Assembly (NCBI GenBank): GCA_947424995.1 | Contig: CANDYO010000006.1 | Span: 1 to 23,582, forward strand | Reading direction: 5' to 3' | Origin: Rickettsiales bacterium | Lineage (GTDB): Bacteria > Pseudomonadota > Alphaproteobacteria > Rickettsiales > CANDYO01 | DNA length: 23,582 nt | Shown here: positions 8,265 through 15,847 of the stretch, one piece after another | How the letters are laid out: each line of letters opens with the position of its first letter | Position numbering within the stretch: the stretch's first letter is position 1 | Translations under genes and position numbers: made by a program | The notes under the pieces: generated by a model | Databases searched by the model: none | Told to the model about the DNA's origin: nothing | The model's input: only the letters and a program-made list of their open reading frames with translations

Positions 8265-9323
8265 ATGACTCTCATGCAAGAAATACATCTCTCTGGAGAA
8301 CCATATGAAATTGGCTATAAGCATGGCTATATATTACGATCCAAAATACAAGAATTCCTTGGGGATAATTTTGCTCGTATAAACTTGGTTCGTCAGATAA
8401 AATTAACAAGAAATGAAATATTCGATTCAGTACACAAGTACAGAACCATCATTGAAGAGGATCTTCCTCAGATATCCGAAGAAATTCAAGGACTTGCTAA
8501 AGGTGCGAATATCTCGTATGAAGAGGCTATTTTATTGCAGATCAGAAGAGAACTTATTGGTCAAGCATCCTTGGGGGAGTGTAGTTTAATTGCATCAATG
8601 GATGTTAATAAAAAAATGACTATAGCTCAGACTATTGATCTCAATGGCAAAATGACAAATTTAGGCCAAGTTTTTAGAATAACATCTTCAACTATAAACG
8701 TTCCAGAAATATTGATTTATAGCTTTGCTGGACTACTGGGTTATATAGGTTTAAATAGTGCAGGACTAGCTATAGGAATAAATTTTGTCTCATCTGATGG
8801 ATGGAAGCCAGGAGTATCACACTATTTACTTGTTCGGCATCTACTCAAGCTTAAAACTTTAGAAGAATGCTTGGAAGAATTACAGCGCATTAGGCGTTGT
8901 TCTTCGAGGAGTCTCACCATTTGTGATAATAGACATTTAGCAATTATTGAAATGACAGTTGACGACTTACGAGTGATTTCAGGATCAGAACTAAAGAGAA
9001 CTAATCACTTTCTACATCAAGATTTTCAAACAAAAGATAAAATGAACGTTTTCAGTCGTAACGCCTCGATTCTTCGTTTACAAAGATTGAATGAGCTTAT
9101 GAAAAAAACGAACAACTCTACAGAACCAGAAACATTATTCAATATTTTTTCGGATCATTCATTATACCCAATTGGCCTATGTGCTCATTCTGAAGGGAAT
9201 ATTCGCAGAGAAGACACAGTTGCAGCTGTAGTATTAAAACCAAATACAAGTTCTATTTTTATTCGCAAAGGCCATCCATGCACATCTCAAAGTCAAAATT
9301 TTTCGCTAAGAAAAGATACATAA
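8265..9323 (+). CDS. C45-family Ntn hydrolase/acyltransferase
   Basis: A 352-residue protein resembling the C45 peptidase/acyl-CoA:6-aminopenicillanate acyltransferase family. Supporting features are the N-terminal GEPYEIGYKHG, the central RRELIG-x-ASLGECSLIA segment, GLNSAGLAIGINF, SRSLTICD, and SLYPIGLCAHSE near the end. C106 is the expected nucleophile, exposed by self-cleavage before it. Family members usually cleave between Gly and Cys; here the preceding residue is Glu (E105), which is unusual. The enzymes form or cleave amide bonds on small molecules. AGGA at 8255-8258 supports ATG 8265; ATG 8274 is an alternative. The gene follows the cupin-MetRS gene by 33 bp and is probably co-transcribed. 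It may deprotect or acylate an intermediate, perhaps working opposite the GNAT at 9329-9910 (inference). Confidence 0.75.
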   Translation: MTLMQEIHLSGEPYEIGYKHGYILRSKIQEFLGDNFARINLVRQIKLTRNEIFDSVHKYRTIIEEDLPQISEEIQGLAKGANISYEEAILLQIRRELIGQASLGECSLIASMDVNKKMTIAQTIDLNGKMTNLGQVFRITSSTINVPEILIYSFAGLLGYIGLNSAGLAIGINFVSSDGWKPGVSHYLLVRHLLKLKTLEECLEELQRIRRCSSRSLTICDNRHLAIIEMTVDDLRVISGSELKRTNHFLHQDFQTKDKMNVFSRNASILRLQRLNELMKKTNNSTEPETLFNIFSDHSLYPIGLCAHSEGNIRREDTVAAVVLKPNTSSIFIRKGHPCTSQSQNFSLRKDT

Positions 9324-9328
9324 ACAAT

Positions 9329-9910
9329 CTAAAAACAGTCAAAAAAAACGTTTGATTGTACATTTGCCCATTCATTTTGAAGTATACTGTAATAAATAGT
9401 ATCACGGCGTCTATTACCAGGCATGAGCGTATGGCTACGCAATACACCTTCTTCAGTTGAACCTATTTTTAAAAGAGCATGCCTAGCCCTTTGATTTAAG
9501 ACATCTGTTTTGAATTCAACTCTCTCTAATTTAAGATGACTAAAAGCAAAATCTAATAAAAGGAACTTAGTATTTTTATTTATTTTTGATCCCTGAGAAT
9601 CTTTTCCAAGCCAAGTCCAACCAATTTCAATACGTTGGTCATTTTTTGAATAATTACCAAAGGCAGTTGAACCCACTATTGTCTTTGAATTAACGTCTTC
9701 AATTACAAAAGTATAGCGTAATCCTAATTTCCTTTGCAGCAATGCTTCATCAATATAGCTTTTTAGATCACCTTGATGAGATATTTTATGAATGAAATAC
9801 GTCCAAATACTTGGTTCGAAAGCTATGGCTGCAAGTTTTTCTGTATCTGATTCAGTAAGTTCTCTTAATCTAACTACAGAGTTTTCTAAAATTAAATTTT
9901 GATCAAACAT
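9329..9910 (-). CDS. GNAT-family N-acetyltransferase (RimJ/RimL-like)
   Basis: A 193-residue acyl-CoA-dependent N-acyltransferase fold. It has an N-terminal VVRLRELTESD, a central IVGSTAFGNY and RIEIGWTWL strand, an acyl-CoA-binding stretch with a degenerate loop (KDSQGSKINKNTKFLL), and LNQRARHALLKIGSTEEGVLRSH near the end, typical of RimJ/RimL relatives. It lies 56 bp downstream of the free carrier-protein gene and shares its promoter. In the triacsin pathway a GNAT acylates a carrier-bound hydrazinoacetyl group, so N-protection of a hydrazine intermediate is an attractive role here. That is inference: ribosomal-protein, antibiotic or N6-hydroxylysine acetylation are alternatives. The gene ends 5 bp from the convergent C45 gene. 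Confidence 0.85.
   Translation of the reverse strand: MFDQNLILENSVVRLRELTESDTEKLAAIAFEPSIWTYFIHKISHQGDLKSYIDEALLQRKLGLRYTFVIEDVNSKTIVGSTAFGNYSKNDQRIEIGWTWLGKDSQGSKINKNTKFLLLDFAFSHLKLERVEFKTDVLNQRARHALLKIGSTEEGVLRSHTLMPGNRRRDTIYYSILQNEWANVQSNVFFDCF
9336..9358. terminator. Stem-loop at convergent gene ends, weak terminator
   Basis: CAGTCAAA (9336-9343) pairs with TTTGATTG (9351-9358) around a 7-nt loop, with one G-U pair on the plus strand. It lies inside the last codons of the GNAT gene, 12 bp after the C45 gene's stop. On the minus strand TTTTT follows the stem, but the stem then carries an A-C mismatch. On the plus strand there is no T-run. It may limit read-through between the convergent operons, which end only 5 bp apart. 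Confidence 0.3.
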
Positions 9911-9966
9911 TTACATTTCTCTCTCATTTGCAAAAATCATATACTTAATTATTACTTTTTTAAAAT

Positions 9967-10260
9967 TCAATCTTTCTTTGAGCTTAGAATAATTATTAGG
10001 TCTTCAACTCGTTTCATACGCACTAAATCTACGTCAGATAATTTTGTTATATCTATTTCAAGATCATCGCATAAGTCGGTAATTAAAGAGATCATAGCCA
10101 GAGACGTTAACCCTAAGTCTTCTTGTAATAATAGTTTTTCATTCAAAAATACATTATTTTTTCGTTCATTTAGCATTTCTTGAATACTTAATAACACTGC
10201 TGTAGATACTTCTTTTATCCATGCTCTTATTTGATTAGAGCTATCTTTTAAATTATTCAT
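9967..10260 (-). CDS. Stand-alone acyl/peptidyl carrier protein
   Basis: A 97-residue acidic helical protein with the phosphopantetheine site EDLGLTSLAMISLI. S53 is the predicted attachment residue (TSL instead of the usual DSL). It would carry an acyl or aminoacyl group as a thioester after modification by the Sfp-type transferase at 15001-15744. A strong promoter lies about 45 nt upstream of the ATG. The Shine-Dalgarno sequence is weak (GAG 8 nt before the ATG). It differs from housekeeping AcpP in its signature and context. It is probably loaded by the neighbouring AMP ligase and supplies the donor for the NRPS condensation domain. Hydrazinoacetyl and fatty acyl groups are both possible cargoes. 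Confidence 0.88.
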   Translation of the reverse strand: MNNLKDSSNQIRAWIKEVSTAVLLSIQEMLNERKNNVFLNEKLLLQEDLGLTSLAMISLITDLCDDLEIDITKLSDVDLVRMKRVEDLIIILSSKKD

Positions 10261-10310
10261 ATAAACAACTCAATGATGAAAACTGCTGACCTAATTTCAT
10301 ATAACAAGGC

Positions 10311-10339
10311 ATACTACCTAAAGCGTTAATAGCTGTCAA
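10311..10339 (-). promoter_or_regulatory. Strong sigma70 promoter for ACP-GNAT
   Basis: Read on the minus strand, a perfect -35 TTGACA (10339-10334), a 17-bp spacer and a -10 TAGTAT (10316-10311). Transcription would start near 10304, about 44 nt before the carrier-protein ATG. This suggests that ACP and GNAT form their own transcription unit. The rest of the 10261-10549 spacer shows no gene. Confidence 0.7.
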
Positions 10340-10549
10340 GCAGTAGATATTCCCTATAATACCGTGCAATATTTCTTAAATACATGCATAGTAGTTACAG
10401 TGTTTTGTATAATAAGTCTTATTAAATTATCTTGTTTCCTAATGGATTTTAGTGATTAGAAAAACATAACCTTAACTATGCTCTATAGTTGTATATTTAA
10501 AAAAATTATAAAACTTTTATTTTTTTCATGAGATCATGCTAAAACTAAT

Positions 10550-12139
10550 TCAGTTACAATAAAGAGCTTCAATTTGATTATGATATTCTTTAAGTATTAT
10601 ATTACGACGTAGTTTAAATTGTGAAGTTAGCATCCCATTTTCAATAGTAAAAGGTTGATCAGTCAAATGAAAATTATATATACGTTCTTCTGGATTTAAT
10701 TGTTTATTAATTTCTTCTATATCTCTTTTAACCTCTATTAAACTTATATGGCTTGAGATCGGCTGGATTACAGCAACTAAATAAGGATGATTAGTACCGC
10801 ATATGATACAATTCTCAATAATTTTGGATTGGCGTAATTTATTTTCAATTTTTTGAGGTTCAATTTTTTTTCCATTACTTAAAACTATTAGACTTTTTTT
10901 TCTGCCACTTATGTATAAATACCCTTCTTTATCCATAAATCCTAAATCACCTGTTGCGACAAAACCATCTTTGGTAAATGTATTTTCATTGTCTCCAAAA
11001 GCACATTTATAATACCTATCATTTACTTCATAATAGTTTTTAACAAATATCTGGCCATCAATATCAAAAATCACATCCTTATTAGGCAGTAATTTTCCTA
11101 CGCTTCCAATTTTATTATTATTAAGGTAATTCTTTGAAAGAATACAAATCTCATTCATCCCATACCCTTGAAATATATTAACTCCCATTTGTAAATAAAA
11201 ATATAAGGTATCAATACTTGATGCTGCCGAGCCGGTCCATATATATTTTATTTTTCCTCCAAGGAAATTTTTAAAAGGTTTGTAACCAATTTTTTTAGCT
11301 AAAAAACCGCCACTAACCAGGTTTAATACTTTATATATTCGTAATTTAACACTTGATATAAATGATTTTTCGACACTACGAAGAAATTTTAATCTTATAC
11401 TATTACAAAACTCTGGAACTCCCATTATTACCGTAGGTTTAGCATCATTTATTGCACGTATTGCAAGAATCGAAGAAGTAAGTATAATATCAAAATTATA
11501 CAATATAGAAGAATAGATCCAATAACGCTGTTGAAGTAAGTACAAAGGTAAAAACACCATAATTTTATCATGTGACCCATGAACAAATAGTTCTTGAATA
11601 GATGCTATACTATCATCAGCACTTTTAGCTTTGGTTTCTATTGATTTTGGTATTTGAGTTGAACCTGACGTAAATTTTATTGTTAAAATATCGTCTGCTT
11701 TATATTCATATGGTTTTATATGACCTAGACTGTTAGCTTCGTTTTTATAAAAGGCATTTAAAGGATAAATAGATTTTTTTTCAGAAGTATTTTCTGAAAT
11801 ATTGGTCATAAGCACACTTAACTTATACTCTTGGATGAGCTCCACAAAATCATATATTCCATTAGGATCGAAAGGTACAGATATAAAACCCTCAGCTAGG
11901 CAAGCAAGATCTATAACAACCCACTCATAACAATTGTTAGCCAATATACCAATATATGATTTTTTAAGAATTTTTAGCTTACGGAAAAACTCTATACAGG
12001 ACAAGACATCTTTATATACATGTTTAAATGGACGTTTTATCAAGATACCATCTTGATAATATTCTAAACAAGCCGATGTTGTACTCATATTAGAAATAAT
12101 ACTATTTAACGTTTTCATATTTCTAGGTTTAACAATCAT
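10550..12139 (-). CDS. FadD-like AMP-dependent acyl ligase
   Basis: A 529-residue adenylate-forming enzyme of the ANL superfamily, which activates a carboxylic acid as acyl-AMP and transfers it to CoA or a carrier-protein thiol. Motifs: P-loop FTSGSTQIPKS (about 156-166, with Gln where Gly is usual), GYGMNEICILS (A5), VATGDLGFMDKEGYLYISGRKKS (hinge region), VLSNGKKIEPQKIE, and the C-terminal catalytic lysine in QFKLRR (K509). The GRKKSLIVLSNGK signature resembles long-chain acyl-CoA synthetases more than NRPS adenylation domains. Because a free carrier protein is encoded next in the same direction, acyl-ACP loading is likely. The substrate could be a fatty acid or a hydrazino acid. It is the last gene of an apparent operon starting at 14637. 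ATG 12139 has only a weak Shine-Dalgarno sequence. Confidence 0.88.
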   Translation of the reverse strand: MIVKPRNMKTLNSIISNMSTTSACLEYYQDGILIKRPFKHVYKDVLSCIEFFRKLKILKKSYIGILANNCYEWVVIDLACLAEGFISVPFDPNGIYDFVELIQEYKLSVLMTNISENTSEKKSIYPLNAFYKNEANSLGHIKPYEYKADDILTIKFTSGSTQIPKSIETKAKSADDSIASIQELFVHGSHDKIMVFLPLYLLQQRYWIYSSILYNFDIILTSSILAIRAINDAKPTVIMGVPEFCNSIRLKFLRSVEKSFISSVKLRIYKVLNLVSGGFLAKKIGYKPFKNFLGGKIKYIWTGSAASSIDTLYFYLQMGVNIFQGYGMNEICILSKNYLNNNKIGSVGKLLPNKDVIFDIDGQIFVKNYYEVNDRYYKCAFGDNENTFTKDGFVATGDLGFMDKEGYLYISGRKKSLIVLSNGKKIEPQKIENKLRQSKIIENCIICGTNHPYLVAVIQPISSHISLIEVKRDIEEINKQLNPEERIYNFHLTDQPFTIENGMLTSQFKLRRNIILKEYHNQIEALYCN

Positions 12140-12159
12140 AAGCTATATCTCATATTTAT

Positions 12160-12181
12160 AACATTCAAACTTGAGAATGTT
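12160..12181. promoter_or_regulatory. 7-bp intergenic hairpin in the VOC-ligase operon
   Basis: AACATTC (12160-12166) and GAATGTT (12175-12181) form a perfect 7-bp inverted repeat with an 8-nt loop in the 70-bp gap between the aminotransferase and AMP-ligase genes. No T-run follows on the minus strand, so it is not a standard terminator. It may be an mRNA processing or stability element, an attenuator or an operator. Confidence 0.4.
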
Positions 12182-12209
12182 TCAATAATACAAAGTTGTA
12201 TAAAGCAAA

Positions 12210-13085
12210 TCATGATGTATAACGTACTAAAGTGGAGTACTCTTGTTTAAGCAAAGATGTTATTTTATTTTCCTCGAAAATTAATTTTTTAGTTCCAAAG
12301 TCTATTGAACTAACTCCTTTGATTTCCGCAGCGGTACCAGTAGTAAAACATTCATTAAATTTTATGATATCTGATAATTGCATATCTGTTTCTATAACAT
12401 CTATTCCTAATTTTTTAGCTATTTCTATTACAGTTTGTCGAGTAATACCATTTAAAAAATTATCTGGTCTTGGCGTTATTAATCTATCTTTCTCTACAAA
12501 AAAAATATTAGAAGTCGTACATTCGGCTATATATCCTCTATAATCTAATAAAATTGCATCATCATAACCTAGAATCTCTCCTTCCCTTTGAATAACCGAC
12601 ATCATACCGTAATGAGCCGATGATTTACATTGCGGTGGAATGGCTTGAGGATGCGGCTTTTGCCAAGGACTAATGTATAAATTAAGAGTGCTTACAGATT
12701 TGTCTGGAGAAGAAATGGTAGCAATCATCAAGTTAACTGATAAATTCTTATTAATAATATTCAGTGATTCACTACCTCTCCACACTAAGGGACGGACATA
12801 AGCATCCTGTATATTGTTTTTTTGTATTATGCTTTTATGAGCTTCGATGATTTCATCAAAGCTATACGGAATTTGTAAATGAACAGCTTTGGCTGACGCT
12901 ATTAATCGTTCAGTATGCTCTTCTAATTTAAACACTCTTCCATTATATGCTCTTTCTCCTTCAAATACCGCACCAGAATAGTGCAAACTATGAGTGAATG
13001 TATGTATTTTAGCCTGTTTTAAAGGTATAAAATCACCATTAATCCAAATATATTCTGACAATTGATCTAAAACTTTATCTGTCAT
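12210..13085 (-). CDS. ilvE: Branched-chain aminotransferase-like, class IV PLP
   Basis: A 291-residue fold-type IV PLP aminotransferase with IlvE hallmarks: SLHYSGAVFEGERAYNG (33-49), YVRPLVWRG (96-104), the PLP lysine K154 in CKSSAHYGMMSV, GYDDAILLDYRGYIAECTTSNIFFV (173-197, E188), LNGITRQTVIEIA, and FTTGTAAEI. It interconverts alpha-keto acids and amino acids with glutamate/2-oxoglutarate. The length is normal for IlvE (~300). An excellent Shine-Dalgarno sequence, AAAGGAGA, lies 7 nt before the ATG. It sits between the dehydrogenase and AMP-ligase genes in one apparent operon, so it probably supplies a dedicated amino acid for the NRPS rather than general valine/leucine. It may also be the cell's only IlvE; the sequence alone cannot decide this. 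Confidence 0.88.
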   Translation of the reverse strand: MTDKVLDQLSEYIWINGDFIPLKQAKIHTFTHSLHYSGAVFEGERAYNGRVFKLEEHTERLIASAKAVHLQIPYSFDEIIEAHKSIIQKNNIQDAYVRPLVWRGSESLNIINKNLSVNLMIATISSPDKSVSTLNLYISPWQKPHPQAIPPQCKSSAHYGMMSVIQREGEILGYDDAILLDYRGYIAECTTSNIFFVEKDRLITPRPDNFLNGITRQTVIEIAKKLGIDVIETDMQLSDIIKFNECFTTGTAAEIKGVSSIDFGTKKLIFEENKITSLLKQEYSTLVRYTS

Positions 13086-13124
13086 GATTAAATCTCCTTT
13101 ATATGCATCGATGTCAACATGAAA

Positions 13125-14078
13125 TTATTTTACATTATTTACTATATTATTAAGGTGCCCTCTATGCATAAGAAAATTTATAGCTGCTTGTGCAGCAGAT
13201 ATCCTAAAAGTCTTATGACTGTGCGTACTATAAAAAGCCATATGTGGAGTTAAAATCACTGCCTCATTTTCAATTAACTCACAAGGAATCTGAGTTTCAT
13301 CCTCTAAAACATCTAGCCCTAAAGCTCCTATTTTACCTTCTTTGAGCAAATGTATTGCTGCTTCTTGATCTATTAATCCCCCTCTTGCTGTGTTAATAAC
13401 AATTACTCCACTACGACAAAGCTCTAGAGTATTTTTATCCAACATATGATAGGTAGAATCGGTAAGAGGACAATGTAACGAAATAATATCTGAATTAATC
13501 ACTAACTCCTGTAAGGTGTTAACTTTGGTTACTCCTTCTTTTAAACAGAAGGGGTCGTAGACAATAATCTCAAAGCCAAAGCCTACCGCCCTATCGGCAA
13601 CAGCCTGCCCAATATTACCATATCCTACTAAACCAAGGACTTGATTTTTAATGTGCTTTACGCCAGATGCTTCTTGCCAACTCCACTTTTTATTTTCTAT
13701 ACTTTTTAAAGTGGATTTGAGCTTTCTTACGCTTGCTAGTATTAATAGCATTGTATGGTCAGCAACATCTTCATATGTAGGGTTAATAAGATTGCATACT
13801 GGAATGCCAGCTTTGAAAGCAGCATTGATATCAACATGATTATAGCCAGTAGTAGCTAGCACCATTCCTTGACAATTATGCATTTGCTGAATATGTTGCG
13901 CATCTATAGTGTTTCCATAAAAAACAACCACTATCTTTGCTTCACTTAATTCGTTAGCACTACATAAATGTATACCTTGTCTTATGCTTAAATGACAATC
14001 TTTAAATATTTCTTGTTCTATTGATTGATCAATAACATATGGAGTTTGTGGAGAATCTATTATTAATATATTGCTCAT
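13125..14078 (-). CDS. NAD-dependent D-2-hydroxyacid dehydrogenase
   Basis: A 317-residue member of the D-isomer-specific 2-hydroxyacid dehydrogenase family (SerA, D-lactate and glycerate dehydrogenases, CtBP). The Rossmann motif is GLVGYGNIGQAV (149-160), with acidic D175 (VYDPF) in the NAD position. Catalytic residues are R232 (NTARGGLID), E259 (GLDVLEDE) and H279 (LTPHMAFYS). It interconverts a 2-keto acid and a D-2-hydroxy acid. It lies 25 bp after the VOC gene and 39 bp before the aminotransferase gene, which implies one short pathway: for example oxidising a hydroxy acid to the keto acid that is transaminated, or making a hydroxy-acid building block. It lacks the ACT domain of some SerA proteins. 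The exact substrate is unknown. Confidence 0.88.
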   Translation of the reverse strand: MSNILIIDSPQTPYVIDQSIEQEIFKDCHLSIRQGIHLCSANELSEAKIVVVFYGNTIDAQHIQQMHNCQGMVLATTGYNHVDINAAFKAGIPVCNLINPTYEDVADHTMLLILASVRKLKSTLKSIENKKWSWQEASGVKHIKNQVLGLVGYGNIGQAVADRAVGFGFEIIVYDPFCLKEGVTKVNTLQELVINSDIISLHCPLTDSTYHMLDKNTLELCRSGVIVINTARGGLIDQEAAIHLLKEGKIGALGLDVLEDETQIPCELIENEAVILTPHMAFYSTHSHKTFRISAAQAAINFLMHRGHLNNIVNNVK

Positions 14079-14103
14079 ATATTTATCACTTTCTAGTGTT
14101 ATA

Positions 14104-14637
14104 CTATAAATTTAATGCAGTTGAGATAATTAAATCTTTTACATTATTTTGAGAAAACAGGTTAACATCTTTTTGCATACAACCGTTCCCTCTCTCTACT
14201 AATTCTATAAAATATCCTGTATATTTTCTGTCTATAAAAACTTGCTTTAAATCATTATAATGATCTATAACAATTTTATCGGATGTAAAATTAATATTAC
14301 TCTCTAATCCTTTTTTAAATTCCTCTTCTATATTATCAACAGCATATGCTATGTGATGAACCCCTTCTCCATATTTATTTATGTATGGATTTAAAAAAGA
14401 AAACTCATTAAGAGGCTGATTAAGAACACACACTTCTTTGCCAAAGTTATTAGTTTTACTAAGCACTATGCTGAATGTGTCATCACCTTCATGCTCGCTT
14501 GATGTTTGTAATTTATAAGAATTAACAAAAGAAAAACCAAGACAGTCAATATGAAACTGCTTGGAAGCTTCTATATCCCGTACAATCACTGCATAATGGT
14601 CAATGTAATTAATATTAAATATACTGTTTAGTTGCAT
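14104..14637 (-). CDS. VOC-superfamily metalloenzyme, epimerase/HPPD-like
   Basis: A 177-residue single vicinal-oxygen-chelate domain. Likely metal ligands are H14 (YIDHYAVIV), H94 or H95 (GEGVHHIAYAVDNIE) and E145 (YFIELVERG). Length and the GEGVHHIAY segment resemble methylmalonyl-CoA epimerase; the stretch QVFIDRKYTGYFIELVERG recalls the C-terminal half of 4-hydroxyphenylpyruvate dioxygenase/hydroxymandelate synthase, but those enzymes are about twice as long. The family spans epimerases, dioxygenases, glyoxalases and resistance proteins, so the reaction is unassigned. It is the first gene of the operon with the dehydrogenase, aminotransferase and AMP ligase, behind a strong promoter. GCGAGAAA precedes the ATG. 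It most likely acts on the same small keto/hydroxy acid as the next two enzymes. Confidence 0.75.
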   Translation of the reverse strand: MQLNSIFNINYIDHYAVIVRDIEASKQFHIDCLGFSFVNSYKLQTSSEHEGDDTFSIVLSKTNNFGKEVCVLNQPLNEFSFLNPYINKYGEGVHHIAYAVDNIEEEFKKGLESNINFTSDKIVIDHYNDLKQVFIDRKYTGYFIELVERGNGCMQKDVNLFSQNNVKDLIISTALNL

Positions 14638-14765
14638 TTTCTCGCTCTTTAACTATCCCGTAAGTTGCATAAATAGACGATTAAAATCAGATATGCGCAC
14701 TCTGTCTTAAAGAATAATCTCACCTTTTTTAGCGCAAAATACTAATTTGAATAATATGATTTCGT

Positions 14766-14794
14766 TGTATACACCTGTAATTTATTACTGTCAA
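14766..14794 (-). promoter_or_regulatory. Strong sigma70 promoter for VOC operon
   Basis: On the minus strand, a perfect -35 TTGACA (14794-14789), a 17-bp spacer and a -10 TATACA (14771-14766). Transcription would begin near 14759, giving a ~120-nt leader before the VOC gene's ATG. ATTTGAATAA occurs at 14745-14754 and 14818-14827, flanking the promoter, with TTTGAAT also at 14801-14807; these may be binding sites. The remainder of the 14638-15000 spacer shows no gene. Confidence 0.7.
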
Positions 14795-15000
14795 TATTTT
14801 TTTGAATCACATTAGAAATTTGAATAAGTGGAGCTTTTTTATTAATATCGAACAAAATAAACTATAGCAACGGCAATTCACCTTATGGAGATTAAAGTTA
14901 CTTATATGAACTATTTTTAGAGAACCTAAAGCCATCGATAAAGTTAAATTATAGCCATTTTTATTTCAAGCTAAAAAACACCTTTACTTCAACATATTCG

Positions 15001-15744
15001 CTAGTTAGCCGGATTTACGCATCTCCAGTATAAGATACTGTTGTAAGTACCTTTAAATGCACATGCTATCTTATATTCCTGGAAGAAATTTATTGTATGT
15101 AAATACCATTTTTTGGCGTGCATGACGTTTCCTTCTATACTACGTAATACAGCTGGCTCATTTGGCATCAACGATACTTCAAATTGATTAAAAGGATAAG
15201 AAAATCCATTACCGATGGCTTTAACAAAAGCTTCTTTTCGGGTCCAACACTCATAAAACGAAGAGAGTCTATACTTTTGTGGAACAGATTTTAAATTCAA
15301 ATATTCGTTATAAGAAAAAAATCTTTGCGCAATTAATTCATAATTATCTAGGTCAATTATTCTTTCAACATCTATCCCTACTTCACGGTTTTTTGCTATT
15401 ATGCACATTAATAAATCTTCAGAGTGTGAAATATTAAAACATAGAAATCTATAATGATTTATGTAGGGCTTTCCATAATTGTTATAAAAAAAACTTATTA
15501 TCTTTGGATCTACAGCTAAATAATAACTTATTATTTTTCTAATTATCCCTCTTGCGATAATAAAAAATGATCTATCTTTTTCAGATCTATATTTGCTAGC
15601 TCTTTTTTTCTCATCAACAGATAACAAATCATACAGAGCATTTTCTTTTTCATAATGATCTGTTAAATTAATGCTCCAAACATGTATATCTTTTGGTAAG
15701 ATATTGATTTGCTTGTAGTTTGATTCTAAAATAAATTCTTGCAT
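15001..15744 (-). CDS. Sfp-type 4'-phosphopantetheinyl transferase
   Basis: A 247-residue Sfp/EntD-class enzyme that moves the phosphopantetheine arm from CoA to a serine of carrier proteins. Motifs: ARGIIRKIISYYL (64-76), KPYI and FNISHSED (92-110), GIDVERI (123-129, Mg2+ ligands D125 and E127), and FYECWTRKEAFVKAIGNG (163-180, with E171 and K170). The length matches Sfp (~225-245). Its clear targets are the NRPS T domain (S1025) and the free carrier protein (S53). It lies 103 bp downstream of the NRPS gene on the same strand and is probably in the same transcript. A TATAAT in the gap (minus strand) lacks a convincing -35. Having its own transferase supports an autonomous, mobile cluster. 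Confidence 0.93.
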   Translation of the reverse strand: MQEFILESNYKQINILPKDIHVWSINLTDHYEKENALYDLLSVDEKKRASKYRSEKDRSFFIIARGIIRKIISYYLAVDPKIISFFYNNYGKPYINHYRFLCFNISHSEDLLMCIIAKNREVGIDVERIIDLDNYELIAQRFFSYNEYLNLKSVPQKYRLSSFYECWTRKEAFVKAIGNGFSYPFNQFEVSLMPNEPAVLRSIEGNVMHAKKWYLHTINFFQEYKIACAFKGTYNSILYWRCVNPAN

Positions 15745-15847
15745 AAAAGCATAACTTCACAATGTTATTGAGTTTTATAGATAGCTTTATTATGTATTTA
15801 ATCGCCTAGTTAATCTATTATACATAAAGCATGTCCCTATTTTTAGG

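Noticed and set aside
14104..14637. 4-Hydroxymandelate synthase/HPPD giving a hydroxyphenylglycine pathway
   Set aside because: The protein is only one VOC domain of 177 residues, about half of HPPD length, and no hydroxymandelate-oxidase-type flavoenzyme is adjacent. It was kept as a loose similarity only.
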